A DNA stretch of 64,000 nt, taken from a virus. The DNA lies in the IMG/VR virus record IMGVR_UViG_3300028840_003967, positions 1 to 64,000 of that record. One strand, written 5' to 3'. How positions within the stretch are numbered: position 1 is the stretch's first letter; each line of letters opens with the position of its first letter. Both the position numbers and the translations under genes were made by a program. Below the pieces are notes generated by a model. The model was not told where the DNA came from and made no database searches. It saw nothing but the letters and a program-made list of their open reading frames with translations. Below, one piece after another: positions 6,893-14,336 of this stretch.

Positions 6893-7286
6893 TCTTCTTT
6901 GACTCCCTGTATTTGTCGATCTGACCCTTAGCTTCTTTCAAACCAAGACCTGTTCTGGCACGGTACTTCTTGACGGCAGGAATGATTCCATCCTGAATGT
7001 GTTTATCGACCAGCTTCTTCTCTTCCTCGTTCAATTCTGGAAACGTACCAACACGAACGGCCTTGGTGATCTCCGGGTACGCTTGCCACACATGAGCCGC
7101 CCGAGTAGTGACCACGCGATGCTCCGTTCCGGGAGCGTAGGCGTCGATATACTTCTGAAGTGTTCTTTTCTTGTGCGCCGTCACAAGATCGACAGTTTCA
7201 TATTCGAAGCCTTTTCCTTTGATAGTTCGCAAAAGTCCGTAGTAAGTCCGCTTCGTCCTTGTACCAAACCCCATTGCGCTAGCCAT
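6822..7286 (-). CDS. Hypothetical protein with an L7/L12-C-terminal-like helix motif
   Basis: 154 residues starting after AAGGAG. The segment IPAVKKYRARTGLGLKEAKG (about residues 102-121) closely resembles the alpha-helical TGLGLKEAK core of ribosomal protein L7/L12 C-terminal domains, which also occurs in small phage and bacterial proteins. The rest is basic and unassigned, and the tail is Glu-rich. It follows a terminator-like hairpin at 7311-7362, so it may begin a new transcript. Function unknown; the resemblance is a local motif match only. Confidence 0.65.
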   Translation of the reverse strand: MASAMGFGTRTKRTYYGLLRTIKGKGFEYETVDLVTAHKKRTLQKYIDAYAPGTEHRVVTTRAAHVWQAYPEITKAVRVGTFPELNEEEKKLVDKHIQDGIIPAVKKYRARTGLGLKEAKGQIDKYRESKKNASQPVERREQDEEEESLVHQRH

Positions 7287-7310
7287 GATCGTTTCTCCTT
7301 TCGGTCAGTG

Positions 7311-7362
7311 AAAATGCAAACGCGGGTTCAAGGCGTCGGCTCTCCCTCTCCCCCGCGTTTGC
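7311..7362 (-). terminator. Intrinsic terminator
   Basis: Minus-strand GCAAACGCGGG pairs with CCCGCGTTTGC over 11 bases, with a long loop, followed by ATTTTC. It lies in the gap between the zinc-cluster gene (7397-7798) and the next gene. Beyond this hairpin the gap 7363-7396 shows nothing. Confidence 0.6.
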
Positions 7363-7396
7363 AAGCCGCCCGTCCCAGGGGGCAGCCGTTTTCCAA

Positions 7397-7798
7397 CTAG
7401 TTACCCAATGTTTGTGCACAAAATGTACACAAATTAACCTTCTTGACGCAGCATCCATCACACACACGTTGCCCACACGAAGGGCATGTGCTCAATTCCC
7501 ATGGAGGTGTAGAAGAAATACAAATAGCACAAAAATGATCGTCATCATCTAACTCATCATCTAACTCATCATCGTCTTCAACTTCTGCGTTGGCTTTTTC
7601 AATACACTCATCACAATGCCCATCACACTCGTTGTCGCAGCCACAAACGGTGTCAAAACAATCAGAACAAATAGGCTTTTTCTCAGTTTCCATTTCAATG
7701 AAAAACACACAAAACGGACACGTATTCTGTCCGCACACACAACACTTACGGAGTTCTGTGCCCGCCCTTCCGCAAACACCGCATTTGCAACTATCGGG
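7397..7798 (-). CDS. Multi-zinc-knuckle cysteine-rich protein
   Basis: 133 residues from the ATG at 7798 (GGAG five bases upstream; a further in-frame ATG at 7831 has a poorer site). At least seven CxxC-type pairs occur (CKCGVC, CCVCGQNTCPFC, CSDC, CGC..CDGHCDEC, CAIC, CPSC, CTFC), with an acidic Asp-rich spacer in the middle. Spacing suggests two or three RING/treble-clef-like zinc sites. It ends just upstream of a terminator. Likely a protein- or nucleic-acid-binding adaptor; no catalytic signature seen. Confidence 0.72.
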   Translation of the reverse strand, partial: PDSCKCGVCGRAGTELRKCCVCGQNTCPFCVFFIEMETEKKPICSDCFDTVCGCDNECDGHCDECIEKANAEVEDDDELDDELDDDDHFCAICISSTPPWELSTCPSCGQRVCDGCCVKKVNLCTFCAQTLGN

Positions 7799-8072
7799 CA
7801 TTCGCTCTCCGGTTAATCCGTCTTCGATCATTCCGTGTCCCTTTCGCGTTCGCACTTCTTGAAACCGGACGAAGATTCGATGAAGCGTTTTTGCTTGTCG
7901 GCCCGCCCTGAATGTTGTGGTTCTTCTTGTCCCGCGTCACGGGCTTGACATGGCCAACAAGTTTTCCCGTCCCGCGTAACTTGTCCCGCATCTTTGCCAT
8001 GTTCGCCCATCTTCCGTCCTTCCAGTTCGATCCCGCCTTTCCCTTCTTGCTCCCTGAACCTTTGCCGCCCAC
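7791..8072 (-). CDS. Small very basic protein downstream of the HNH element
   Basis: 93 residues rich in Lys, Arg, Gly and Ser. The start is taken as the GTG at 8072 because AAGGAGG lies eight bases upstream; the frame is open slightly further but without a ribosome site. It begins immediately after the HNH gene's stop and overlaps the zinc-cluster gene by eight bases. A competing frame (7828-8190) covers the same DNA but lacks a ribosome site. Function unknown. Confidence 0.5.
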   Translation of the reverse strand: MGGKGSGSKKGKAGSNWKDGRWANMAKMRDKLRGTGKLVGHVKPVTRDKKNHNIQGGPTSKNASSNLRPVSRSANAKGTRNDRRRINRRANAR

Positions 8073-8074
8073 TG

Positions 8075-8651
8075 TTACGCCCTCCTTTTTCTCTGCTTCG
8101 TAAGCCAGCCCCAAGATCGACCAAGTTTGATGTCTGTAATCGTAACTTGATGAACACCAAACTTCCTAGAGATTTCAGTTGGGCCTTCACCTTGCGCTAA
8201 CAATCGACAGATACGGCGCACATCTCTTTCCTTCAACTTAGCCCCGTTTTGCTTCGATCCTTGAACATGCGTTCCGTGCCGCTTTTTGTCAGCTATGTTT
8301 TCTTTCTTAGTCCCCCAAACCAAATTGCCGATCCTGTTATTGGCCGGGTTCCCGTCCAGATGACGGCATTCCATGCCTTCAGGACACGGGCCGACGAAAG
8401 CAAGAAGCACAAGACGGCAAACCTTGAAGTTGAACGACTTGTTGCTAAGGCTAAACGTAATGATCGGTCTTCCGTTTTCCGAGATGTTGTGCGGGCGTAT
8501 CCTGGCCGTCTGGCCGATGAAGTGTCTAAAGCCACGACACGCCCCCTCTTGTTTTTCGCGCCCAAAAAGAACGCACACGTCCCTGGTCGGAGACTTCATA
8601 TCCTTCCCATCCGGGAATGGGCTTCCAGATTTCTCTCTTCCGCCCGCCCAT
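8075..8651 (-). pseudogene. NUMOD4-HNH homing endonuclease, split by a frameshift
   Basis: From the ATG at 8651 (GAGGAGGAG upstream) the first frame reads a NUMOD4 domain (WKPIPGWEGYEVSDQGRVRS) and stops after about 43 residues. The HNH_3 domain (CRHLDGNPANNRIGNLVWG), the KRHGTHVQG linker and a C-terminal helix-turn-helix continue in a frame shifted by one base to the stop at 8075. Removing one T from the five-T run (plus-strand A run 8564-8568) would restore one protein of about 190 residues. Either a real inactivating indel or a sequencing error. It sits between two small genes and interrupts no essential gene. Confidence 0.8.
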
Positions 8652-8662
8652 CGCTCTCCTCC

Positions 8663-8893
8663 TCAATCTCCGTTCACTGCTTCAAACTTGAACACTTCCC
8701 CCGGCAAAAAGTTCTTGGCTTCTTCCTTGGGCACGAATATACGAAGCTTTCCATCGTCCACGTCTACACAGTTTTCCTTTCCATCCTGTGTGTATCGCAA
8801 ACACGCGGAAAACAACACACTGTAAGCGTTATCGGCCATACTTTCTCTTGCGATGCCTTCCACACGCAAATCAACTTCCTTTAATATCAACAT
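8663..8893 (-). CDS. Small acidic hypothetical protein
   Basis: 76 residues with a beta-rich look (DGKLRIFVPKEEAKNFLPGEVFKFEAVNGD). AAAGGAG is six bases before the ATG, and the gene overlaps the upstream zinc protein by 23 bases. No family recognised. Confidence 0.65.
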   Translation of the reverse strand: MLILKEVDLRVEGIARESMADNAYSVLFSACLRYTQDGKENCVDVDDGKLRIFVPKEEAKNFLPGEVFKFEAVNGD

Positions 8894-9203
8894 TTTTTTC
8901 TCCTTTCAGGAACTCGACAAGATCGGGATTGAAAACGGCAAACACATCATCCTCTTCTTTCATAACTTCGACAACTTCTTCGACAGTAGGCGTAGGGCGT
9001 TCTCCGCATGAGTACCTTGCATCCATCACGTAACGCTTCGCTTCCACTTCCCGCAACTTCGTAAAGAGAGGATGATTCCGAACAAACTTATCCGCTTCGT
9101 TCTTGCAAGGACAACAAATATATGCCGTGATTCCTCCTCGAAACTTTGTCATTTCCCTGCCGAAAAGACCGGCTGCTCTTCCACATCGCTCACACTTGTT
9201 CAT
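8871..9203 (-). CDS. Small zinc-ribbon hypothetical protein
   Basis: 110 residues. CERC near the N-terminus and CCPC about 25 residues later form a zinc ribbon. The middle is helical and ends in an acidic VEEVVEVMKEEDD segment. AAGGAG is well placed before the ATG. Part of a string of small overlapping genes between the HNH element and the recombination genes. Function unknown. Confidence 0.68.
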   Translation of the reverse strand: MNKCERCGRAAGLFGREMTKFRGGITAYICCPCKNEADKFVRNHPLFTKLREVEAKRYVMDARYSCGERPTPTVEEVVEVMKEEDDVFAVFNPDLVEFLKGEKNVDIKGS

Positions 9204-9204
9204 C

Positions 9205-9360
9205 TCAAATCTCCTTCCCTCTCAGCGCCCGGTACTTCTCCAAAGCTTCCTCTTTTGAAGCACAGCTTTTCAACTCCAAGTACCATTCCCTAGGCAGCTT
9301 CTTCCCGTGGACTTTCTTAACTGCGCGAAGGATTTTCTTTTCCTCCTTGTACCGGGCCAT
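9205..9360 (-). CDS. 51-residue helical small protein
   Basis: MARYKEEKKILRAVKK... is a fully helical, Lys/Glu-rich 51-residue protein. AAGGAG lies eight bases before the ATG and the stop sits two bases upstream of the next start. It overlaps the end of the HicA-like gene by 44 bases. No family recognised. Confidence 0.6.
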   Translation of the reverse strand: MARYKEEKKILRAVKKVHGKKLPREWYLELKSCASKEEALEKYRALRGKEI

Positions 9361-9547
9361 GTAGGTTTCTCCTTATCGCCCTCTTTGCCTTGTGCTCGAT
9401 TCCCGGTGACGCTTCCGTGTGCGCGCCACTGAGAGGGATGTTCACTATCTCGCCGTTTGGCATCCGGTAAATCTTGTGACTCCCCTTGCTACGTAGGAAC
9501 TTTCCCCCTTCACTCTCCACTAATCTGATTAAGGCTTTTGTCTTCAT
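9317..9547 (-). CDS. HicA-like (YcfA family) double-stranded-RNA-binding-fold protein
   Basis: 76 residues from the ATG at 9547 (GGAG upstream). The HicA pattern is clear: an N-terminal helix (LIRLVESEGGKFLR), the GSHKIYR strand with the catalytic His, NIPLSGAHTEASPG, and a final helix. HicA toxins are mRNA interferases paired with a HicB antitoxin. The gene upstream (9510-9725) is not recognisably HicB, so this may be an orphan or a repurposed RNA-binding protein. The C-terminus is longer than usual and basic. Confidence 0.75.
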   Translation of the reverse strand: MKTKALIRLVESEGGKFLRSKGSHKIYRMPNGEIVNIPLSGAHTEASPGIEHKAKRAIRRNLHGPVQGGKENPSRS

Positions 9548-9725
9548 CGAGTTTGTCTCCAAAGGCCAATACGAACGCCCCGATCAACGCAGACGCTTCT
9601 TTTGAATTAATGGGGCGGTTTTCTCCGCTTACCCCGAACCAGGTTTCTCCGGTTGTGTCTCGGGAAACAGTTAGAGACGGACCTTTCCGCAAGTGCACAT
9701 TAATTTCAAGATCGATCTCAGGCAT
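9510..9725 (-). CDS. Small beta-rich protein upstream of the HicA-like gene
   Basis: 71 residues (MPEIDLEINVHLRKGPSLTVSRD...), starting at an ATG that overlaps the upstream stop (TGATG), with GGAGG seven bases upstream. Two or three beta strands and a C-terminal helix are predicted from the pattern. It overlaps the HicA-like gene by 38 bases, the arrangement expected of an antitoxin, but it lacks the HicB core and DNA-binding motif. Function unknown. Confidence 0.6.
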   Translation of the reverse strand: MPEIDLEINVHLRKGPSLTVSRDTTGETWFGVSGENRPINSKEASALIGAFVLAFGDKLDEDKSLNQISGE

Positions 9726-9823
9726 CACTCATCCTCCACAAAGTGATAGTCGAACGTTGATTCCGCCAGGACATACACGCGCATGTCCTCAATCCCTAAG
9801 CTGTTTGCCACACTGTTCCACAA
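9725..9823 (-). CDS. Possible 32-residue peptide related to the end of the neighbouring nuclease
   Basis: A short frame from a TTG at 9823 ending in TGATG. Its middle (MRVYVLAESTFDY) closely resembles the C-terminal stretch of the next upstream gene (VNVYILTETTFDF), suggesting a partial duplication. The start codon is weak and coding status is uncertain. Confidence 0.35.
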   Translation of the reverse strand: MWNSVANSLGIEDMRVYVLAESTFDYHFVEDE

Positions 9824-9845
9824 TGTATCTTACTCACCCTCTCTT

Positions 9846-10163
9846 TCATTCTCTAAGTCTCCTTTCTATCGCATCTCGGACAAAATCAAAAGTTGTCTCG
9901 GTCAAAATATAAACATTCACATCTTGAATTTGAATCTCCATGAGCGGTTCCAATCCTTCTTTAGCCGCCCGTTCAATGATCTTCTCGATGTCAGCCTTCT
10001 TCAAGATGATTTGTTTCTTGTCCGTCCTCTTACATTCCGCAAGCCACTGCGGACCTTTCACATCCCCTTTGTTGCGCCATCCGCATCCCGATCCCGGCTG
10101 GACACGCCCGTTCAACTTCTCAGCCAAGCGTTTCTCTTGTTGATCCGATTTCAGCCGCTTCAT
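9846..10163 (-). CDS. PD-(D/E)XK nuclease, Holliday-junction-resolvase-like
   Basis: 105 residues: an N-terminal helix (SDQQEKRLAEKL), a GSGCGWRNKGDV loop with the metal-binding Asp, the LAECKRT strand with the E-x-K pair, and a following helix (IEKIIERAAKEG). This is the minimal order of a small resolvase. It overlaps the RecA-like gene by four bases (ATGA type), so the two are expressed together. This supports a role in resolving recombination intermediates. Confidence 0.72.
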   Translation of the reverse strand: MKRLKSDQQEKRLAEKLNGRVQPGSGCGWRNKGDVKGPQWLAECKRTDKKQIILKKADIEKIIERAAKEGLEPLMEIQIQDVNVYILTETTFDFVRDAIERRLRE

Positions 10164-11269
10164 AGCGCGAACGCCTTTCTGTTCTTCTTCTGCCGCTTTT
10201 TCGCTTTATCCCCGGTGCGCTTCAGTTGGAGTTTTCCTTTGTGTACCTTCATCACATCGTTGTACAAGTCCTGCAAGACGTACTTGTCCATGTAGATTTT
10301 CTTGCAGAACTTCTCTCTCCCGTTGGCCTTGATCCCCTGATAGGAGTAGGCGTGTCCCTTCTTTCGGACAATCCCGTATACCACGGCCATGGGAAGAAGG
10401 TCAAGCGCATTGTCGATGGTTCCCCCTTCCCGGTATCCATATGCCCGATTGTAGAAGTTGAAGAATCCCCGTTCGTTCGCGTTGCCGCCGGTCTTGTTCT
10501 TCACAACGACGAATCCCACCGTTGTTCCCACGGCCTGTTTCAACGTCTCCCCGCTTTCCTTGATTTCCTCATAGATGTAGCCTTTGCGGTACAGCTTCAC
10601 GCAGACAGATGCCGCGTGTTCAAGCGCCTTTCCCCCCGGTGCCGTTTCAGGATCGCCGAACATCACGCCGATTTGAACACGGACTTGATTCAACAAAAGG
10701 ATGGTCGATTTCGGCGTAGAAGAAAGCAAATCCTTCTTCAATCGCGGAATCAGCTTACGCAGCATCTTGGACACGAAACGCGGGTGCATCCCGACACTGC
10801 TTTTCTCCATCTTCTTCTCGACTTCGAAGTGCGGTGTGATAGCACCGATGGAATCGAAGATCACCAAGACTTGATCCCCCTCGTCCAACACATCGCAAAC
10901 GATGTCCACGGACTGTTCGCTTGTCGTCGGCGACACGAGAAGGAACTTGTTCGGATCGGCGTCGAGGAACTTCAACCACTTCACATCGAAAGCGTTCTCC
11001 ACATCGATGTAGACAACGTACCGCTTCTTAGGCTCTTTCTTGATGAACTTCGTGGCTCCGCAAATAGCGAGCGTGCTTTTATACGCGCTGTAGTGTCCTA
11101 TGACTTCGTTTATCCGGCCTTCCACGAAGCCCCCGCCTAGAGCAATATCAAGGGAATGGCTCCCTGTGCTGAAACGCTTGATCGTCAATCCAAGTGCATC
11201 GCTGGCACGGACGATTGTTCCCCTACCGTAGCGTTTATTTATGCGGTTCATCACAGTCTCTATCGACAT
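10160..11269 (-). CDS. RecA/UvsX-like recombinase
   Basis: 369 residues from the ATG at 11269 (AAAGGGG upstream). After an N-terminal helix, GTIVRASDALGLTIKRFSTG leads into the ATPase core. Walker A is GHYSAYKST, with an aromatic in place of the second Gly as in T4 UvsX-type proteins. Walker B lies in QVLVIFDSIG, followed by an L1/L2-like region and a LLNQVRVQIG segment (motif with the sensor Gln). The C-terminus is very basic. It catalyses strand exchange during recombination-dependent replication and repair, with the resolvase gene directly downstream. Confidence 0.9.
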   Translation of the reverse strand: MSIETVMNRINKRYGRGTIVRASDALGLTIKRFSTGSHSLDIALGGGFVEGRINEVIGHYSAYKSTLAICGATKFIKKEPKKRYVVYIDVENAFDVKWLKFLDADPNKFLLVSPTTSEQSVDIVCDVLDEGDQVLVIFDSIGAITPHFEVEKKMEKSSVGMHPRFVSKMLRKLIPRLKKDLLSSTPKSTILLLNQVRVQIGVMFGDPETAPGGKALEHAASVCVKLYRKGYIYEEIKESGETLKQAVGTTVGFVVVKNKTGGNANERGFFNFYNRAYGYREGGTIDNALDLLPMAVVYGIVRKKGHAYSYQGIKANGREKFCKKIYMDKYVLQDLYNDVMKVHKGKLQLKRTGDKAKKRQKKNRKAFAL

Positions 11270-11299
11270 CACGCTATCCCCTTTCTAAGAGAAACGAGT

Positions 11300-11572
11300 T
11301 TACGGGTAAACAAAGTATGGCATCTCTACGACACTTATTGAAGCTCCACTCTCATCTAACAACTCAACTATGTAAATCTTTTCTTTCACAGCTTTTTTTG
11401 AACCATAACTGTCTGCAAAGTGTTTCGAGAGAACTTCTTTTGCAGAAGCGTCTTCGCCGACAAATCTTGTCAACACAAGAGCAAAACCCTCGATCTCGTG
11501 AGCATAGATAACGTCAGGAGGAAGAGGGTTTAGACTTCTTCCTCCATAGGTAGTGGGTTTTTCTTCACACAT
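11300..11572 (-). CDS. Hypothetical protein between recA-like and polymerase genes
   Basis: 90 residues from the ATG at 11572, which has AAGGAG six bases upstream; an earlier in-frame ATG at 11626 lacks one. A beta-rich pattern ends in the repeated short strands SISVVEMPYFVYP. No family recognised. The 105-base gap upstream (11573-11677) shows no convincing gene apart from that possible N-terminal extension. Confidence 0.6.
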   Translation of the reverse strand: MCEEKPTTYGGRSLNPLPPDVIYAHEIEGFALVLTRFVGEDASAKEVLSKHFADSYGSKKAVKEKIYIVELLDESGASISVVEMPYFVYP

Positions 11573-11677
11573 CGAAATCTCCTTCTTATACTCCCTGTAG
11601 ATGTTTTCTACGGCTTGCTTTAACATCTTGACAGTCAGCGTCCCACCCCCGGAGAGAAAAACTGTCCCATGATCTCA

Positions 11678-13585
11678 TTAGTTTTTCGCGGTAGCCCATG
11701 AGTCTCCGATCCCCACTGAAACCAGTAACGGAATCACAAGTTTCCTTGTCAGATTTGGCGGCGGTGTTTCCATGAGTCTTTGAACGACCTTCGCTGCTTC
11801 GTTCGCGTACTTCGCGGGAACTTCGAAGATCAATTCGTCGTGAATCTGCATAAGCATCCTGCACTTCATACTTTTCAACTCCTTGCTTGCATCGCAAAGG
11901 ATCATCGCGTGCTTCAGCCAATCGGCGGCGGAACTCTGAATCTGTGTGTTGATGCATTGCCTTTCAGCCGCCTTTCGTTCCCGGAATACTTCGCTGGAAA
12001 TGTTCCTGATCCTGAAAGGACGGCCACAGATGTTCTTGATGAAGCCCCTTTCCCGGCAGGATTCATAAAGCTGTTCCCGGTAGATCGGCACACCGTAATA
12101 GATGTTCCAATACTTGTCGATGATGTCTATCGCTTCTTCTTTCTCTATGAAGACGCCTTCAAGAATCAACTGTCTTTGGAGGGTGAACCACATTCCCTCG
12201 TATTGAAGAGCAAAATTGCAATTTTTAGCAATCATATAAGACCGATCGTATTTTAATTCCGCCTTAATCTCATCCTTCGTTATTCCTTTAGGCAGCAATC
12301 CTGTTTCCACTCCCGTTTGGATGTGAATCGATATTCCCTTCCGAAAACAACGGAGCATCATTTTATCCAAACTGAAGATTGCCATAAGACGCAATTCAAG
12401 TTGTTCCATATCCGCGACAATCAGTTTGTTTCCAGGTTTCGGCACGAAGCATTCGCGGATATGAAGGATGTCCGTTTTAGAGGGAATCTGTTGAAGATTC
12501 GGGTTGGACGACGAAGACCGGGCCGTGCGCGCTCCCACTTGCGAATAGGTAGTATGAATCCTGTTGTTATCGTCGCAGTAGAGAAAGAGTCCCGTATCCG
12601 GCCCGGTAAATCTACGTAATGAGAGATAGGCGTTGTAGTTGACAATCTGTTTCACCAACGGATGTTCATCCAGCAAATACGCCAAGCAAACCTTGTCAAC
12701 TTTCGGCCTGCCTGTGGGTGTCTTCTCCACAGGTTCCAATCCCAATTTTCCGAAAAGAAACTTTCCTAGCTGTATCTTGGAATTGAGATTGAATTCCTTC
12801 CCGTTCTTTTGATAGACTTTGGCCGCACATTTGTCCATCTTATCTGCCAAAAGACGATCTATCCTCTTGATCCCTTTCGGATTCAGTCTGATTCCCCGGC
12901 GTTCCATGCGAATCACACCTGCGAGGCTTTCCATTTCCATCTCGAAAAACTTTCGGCGCGTTCCTTTCAACAGCATGTTGCGAACGCCGTCAACGGTCCT
13001 GGCTTTGTACCCACGCTCATATGCGTCATAAAGTTTCCACGTGGAGATAGCATCGTTACAGGCATAGGGAACAATTTCATCGATGTTCTTCATGTCCACA
13101 CTGGACGTTTTTCTAAGCCGCATTCCGATAAGAACAGCGCGTTCCTTGAGCGCATTAGGTATTCTCTCGTCCCAACAGTGTCCCGCAATCATCGTGCAAT
13201 AGATGGAGCGAAGATCGAACTTCACGCCGTGGTTCATAACCATGTTGATGTCGTAGTTGGCATGATGCATTACCTTGGTGAGTCTTCTGTCCGCGAAGAA
13301 AGGTTCCAGCTTCTTCATAACGTACTGTGTGTCGAGATACGCCGGATCGAAGCTGGATAGAGGGATTCCCCATGCACGATTCTTTCGCGCGATGGATATG
13401 AACATCACACGTCCACGGTCAATAACCAACCCCTCTTTCTTAAAAGTCTTCTTTCCGCCCGGAGCATATGTCTCCGTGTCGAAAGCAAAAGCCCGCCAGA
13501 ACGGATTCTTGCGCTTGCTGACTTCCTCAAGATATTCACACAGAAGACGCAAGTCCTTCTTCGTCTTGACAGTCTTTATCTTCAT
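11678..13585 (-). CDS. Family A DNA polymerase with 3'-5' exonuclease
   Basis: 635 residues, replicative phage polymerase. The proofreading domain is intact: Exo I AFDTET, Exo II HHANYDINM and Exo III YACNDAISTWKLYD. The polymerase motifs are A (LIVADMEQLELRLMA), B (KNCNFALQYEG, with Phe at the E. coli Phe762 position) and C (MQIHDELIFEVP). There is no 5'-3' exonuclease domain, as is usual for phage enzymes of this size. It overlaps the upstream gene by four bases. The Phe at the sugar-selectivity position predicts discrimination against dideoxynucleotides. Confidence 0.97.
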   Translation of the reverse strand: MKIKTVKTKKDLRLLCEYLEEVSKRKNPFWRAFAFDTETYAPGGKKTFKKEGLVIDRGRVMFISIARKNRAWGIPLSSFDPAYLDTQYVMKKLEPFFADRRLTKVMHHANYDINMVMNHGVKFDLRSIYCTMIAGHCWDERIPNALKERAVLIGMRLRKTSSVDMKNIDEIVPYACNDAISTWKLYDAYERGYKARTVDGVRNMLLKGTRRKFFEMEMESLAGVIRMERRGIRLNPKGIKRIDRLLADKMDKCAAKVYQKNGKEFNLNSKIQLGKFLFGKLGLEPVEKTPTGRPKVDKVCLAYLLDEHPLVKQIVNYNAYLSLRRFTGPDTGLFLYCDDNNRIHTTYSQVGARTARSSSSNPNLQQIPSKTDILHIRECFVPKPGNKLIVADMEQLELRLMAIFSLDKMMLRCFRKGISIHIQTGVETGLLPKGITKDEIKAELKYDRSYMIAKNCNFALQYEGMWFTLQRQLILEGVFIEKEEAIDIIDKYWNIYYGVPIYREQLYESCRERGFIKNICGRPFRIRNISSEVFRERKAAERQCINTQIQSSAADWLKHAMILCDASKELKSMKCRMLMQIHDELIFEVPAKYANEAAKVVQRLMETPPPNLTRKLVIPLLVSVGIGDSWATAKN

Positions 13586-14010
13586 CGTCCTCTTCCTCTC
13601 TTCTTTCTAGGCGGAGGACCAAACTTGTTTCGGTATTGAGGGCTTCCGGGCGTGATGATACCTCCCGCATTCGGCTTTGTCTTCATCGCGGCTGCTTGCG
13701 TGATTTGCTTCAGGTTCACCACATGCGCTTGAAGCAAAGACCGATGTAGTTGGATGTTCTCGCCGGGAATGTTGCTGTCATGGACGATCTTCATGTTGAA
13801 CAATCCGACGCTGTTGATGTTGTCTTCGTACAGAATGCTCAAGCACGTGAAGTAGGAGATTCCTTCACGAAGGGTGACAACGGTACTATACTTTTGCTTT
13901 TCCTTTTCTTCTTCGTCTTGGTTTGGTACTCCCATGAGAATGTCGATTGACTTGACTTTCCCCGATGACTTCGGCGGCTCCTCTTGCGGCGTTTTTTCTT
14001 CCTCGCTCAT
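13582..14010 (-). CDS. Hypothetical acidic protein upstream of the polymerase
   Basis: 142 residues. A disordered Glu/Pro-rich N-terminus, a compact domain around YSTVVTLREGISYFTCLSILYE, and a Gly/Pro/Arg tail. AAGGA is eight bases before the ATG. Both ends overlap neighbours: four bases with the polymerase and 125 bases with the gene upstream. It is probably a replication accessory, by position only. Confidence 0.65.
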   Translation of the reverse strand: MSEEEKTPQEEPPKSSGKVKSIDILMGVPNQDEEEKEKQKYSTVVTLREGISYFTCLSILYEDNINSVGLFNMKIVHDSNIPGENIQLHRSLLQAHVVNLKQITQAAAMKTKPNAGGIITPGSPQYRNKFGPPPRKKRGRGR

Positions 14011-14242
14011 TGGAATCGTCCTTTACTTTCAACTTGGCCAAGTGTTTTCTCAACCTTCTGAGGGTTGTCGGAGTGAATCCGTCCATACGCCCGATGTAAA
14101 CATATCCAGGTTGTGCTTCTCCGTCGTTCAGCGTCTCCCTTCGATTGCGCCACATCTCAATAGAAACACGAAGAAAAGCGTGAGAATCAAACTTCTTCTC
14201 CCTCAGTCGAAACACTGGAATCGTCTTTATCTTTTTTGCCAT
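13886..14242 (-). CDS. Hypothetical basic protein with a long out-of-frame overlap
   Basis: 118 residues (MAKKIKTIPVFRLREKKF...), starting after AAGGG and a purine-rich stretch. The N-terminal 75 residues look like an ordered domain; the last 40 are basic, low-complexity and overlap the next gene by 125 bases. No family recognised. Confidence 0.6.
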   Translation of the reverse strand: MAKKIKTIPVFRLREKKFDSHAFLRVSIEMWRNRRETLNDGEAQPGYVYIGRMDGFTPTTLRRLRKHLAKLKVKDDSNERGRKNAARGAAEVIGESQVNRHSHGSTKPRRRRKGKAKV

Positions 14243-14254
14243 CGCTTTTCCCTT

Positions 14255-14300
14255 AAAAGTAGGGACAGGGTGGAAGAGGCTCGCAACTCAACCACCCTGT
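14255..14300 (-). terminator. Terminator-like hairpin
   Basis: Minus-strand ACAGGGTGG pairs with CCACCCTGT around an 18-base loop, with CTTTTAAGG following. It lies in the gap downstream of the acidic ssDNA-binding-like gene. The T-run is short, so it may be partial or also act in transcript processing. Confidence 0.45.
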
Positions 14301-14336
14301 TCCCCGAGACACCCCCATTTAGGTAGGAGAGGATGT

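Noticed and set aside
7828-8190. 120-codon frame covering the same DNA as the small basic gene 7791-8072
   Set aside because: No ribosome site and it would overlap the HNH gene's end extensively; the GTG at 8072 has AAGGAGG.
10226-11140. Long plus-strand open frame antisense to the RecA-like gene
   Set aside because: The minus-strand protein has all recombinase motifs; the plus frame has no family features and no ribosome site.
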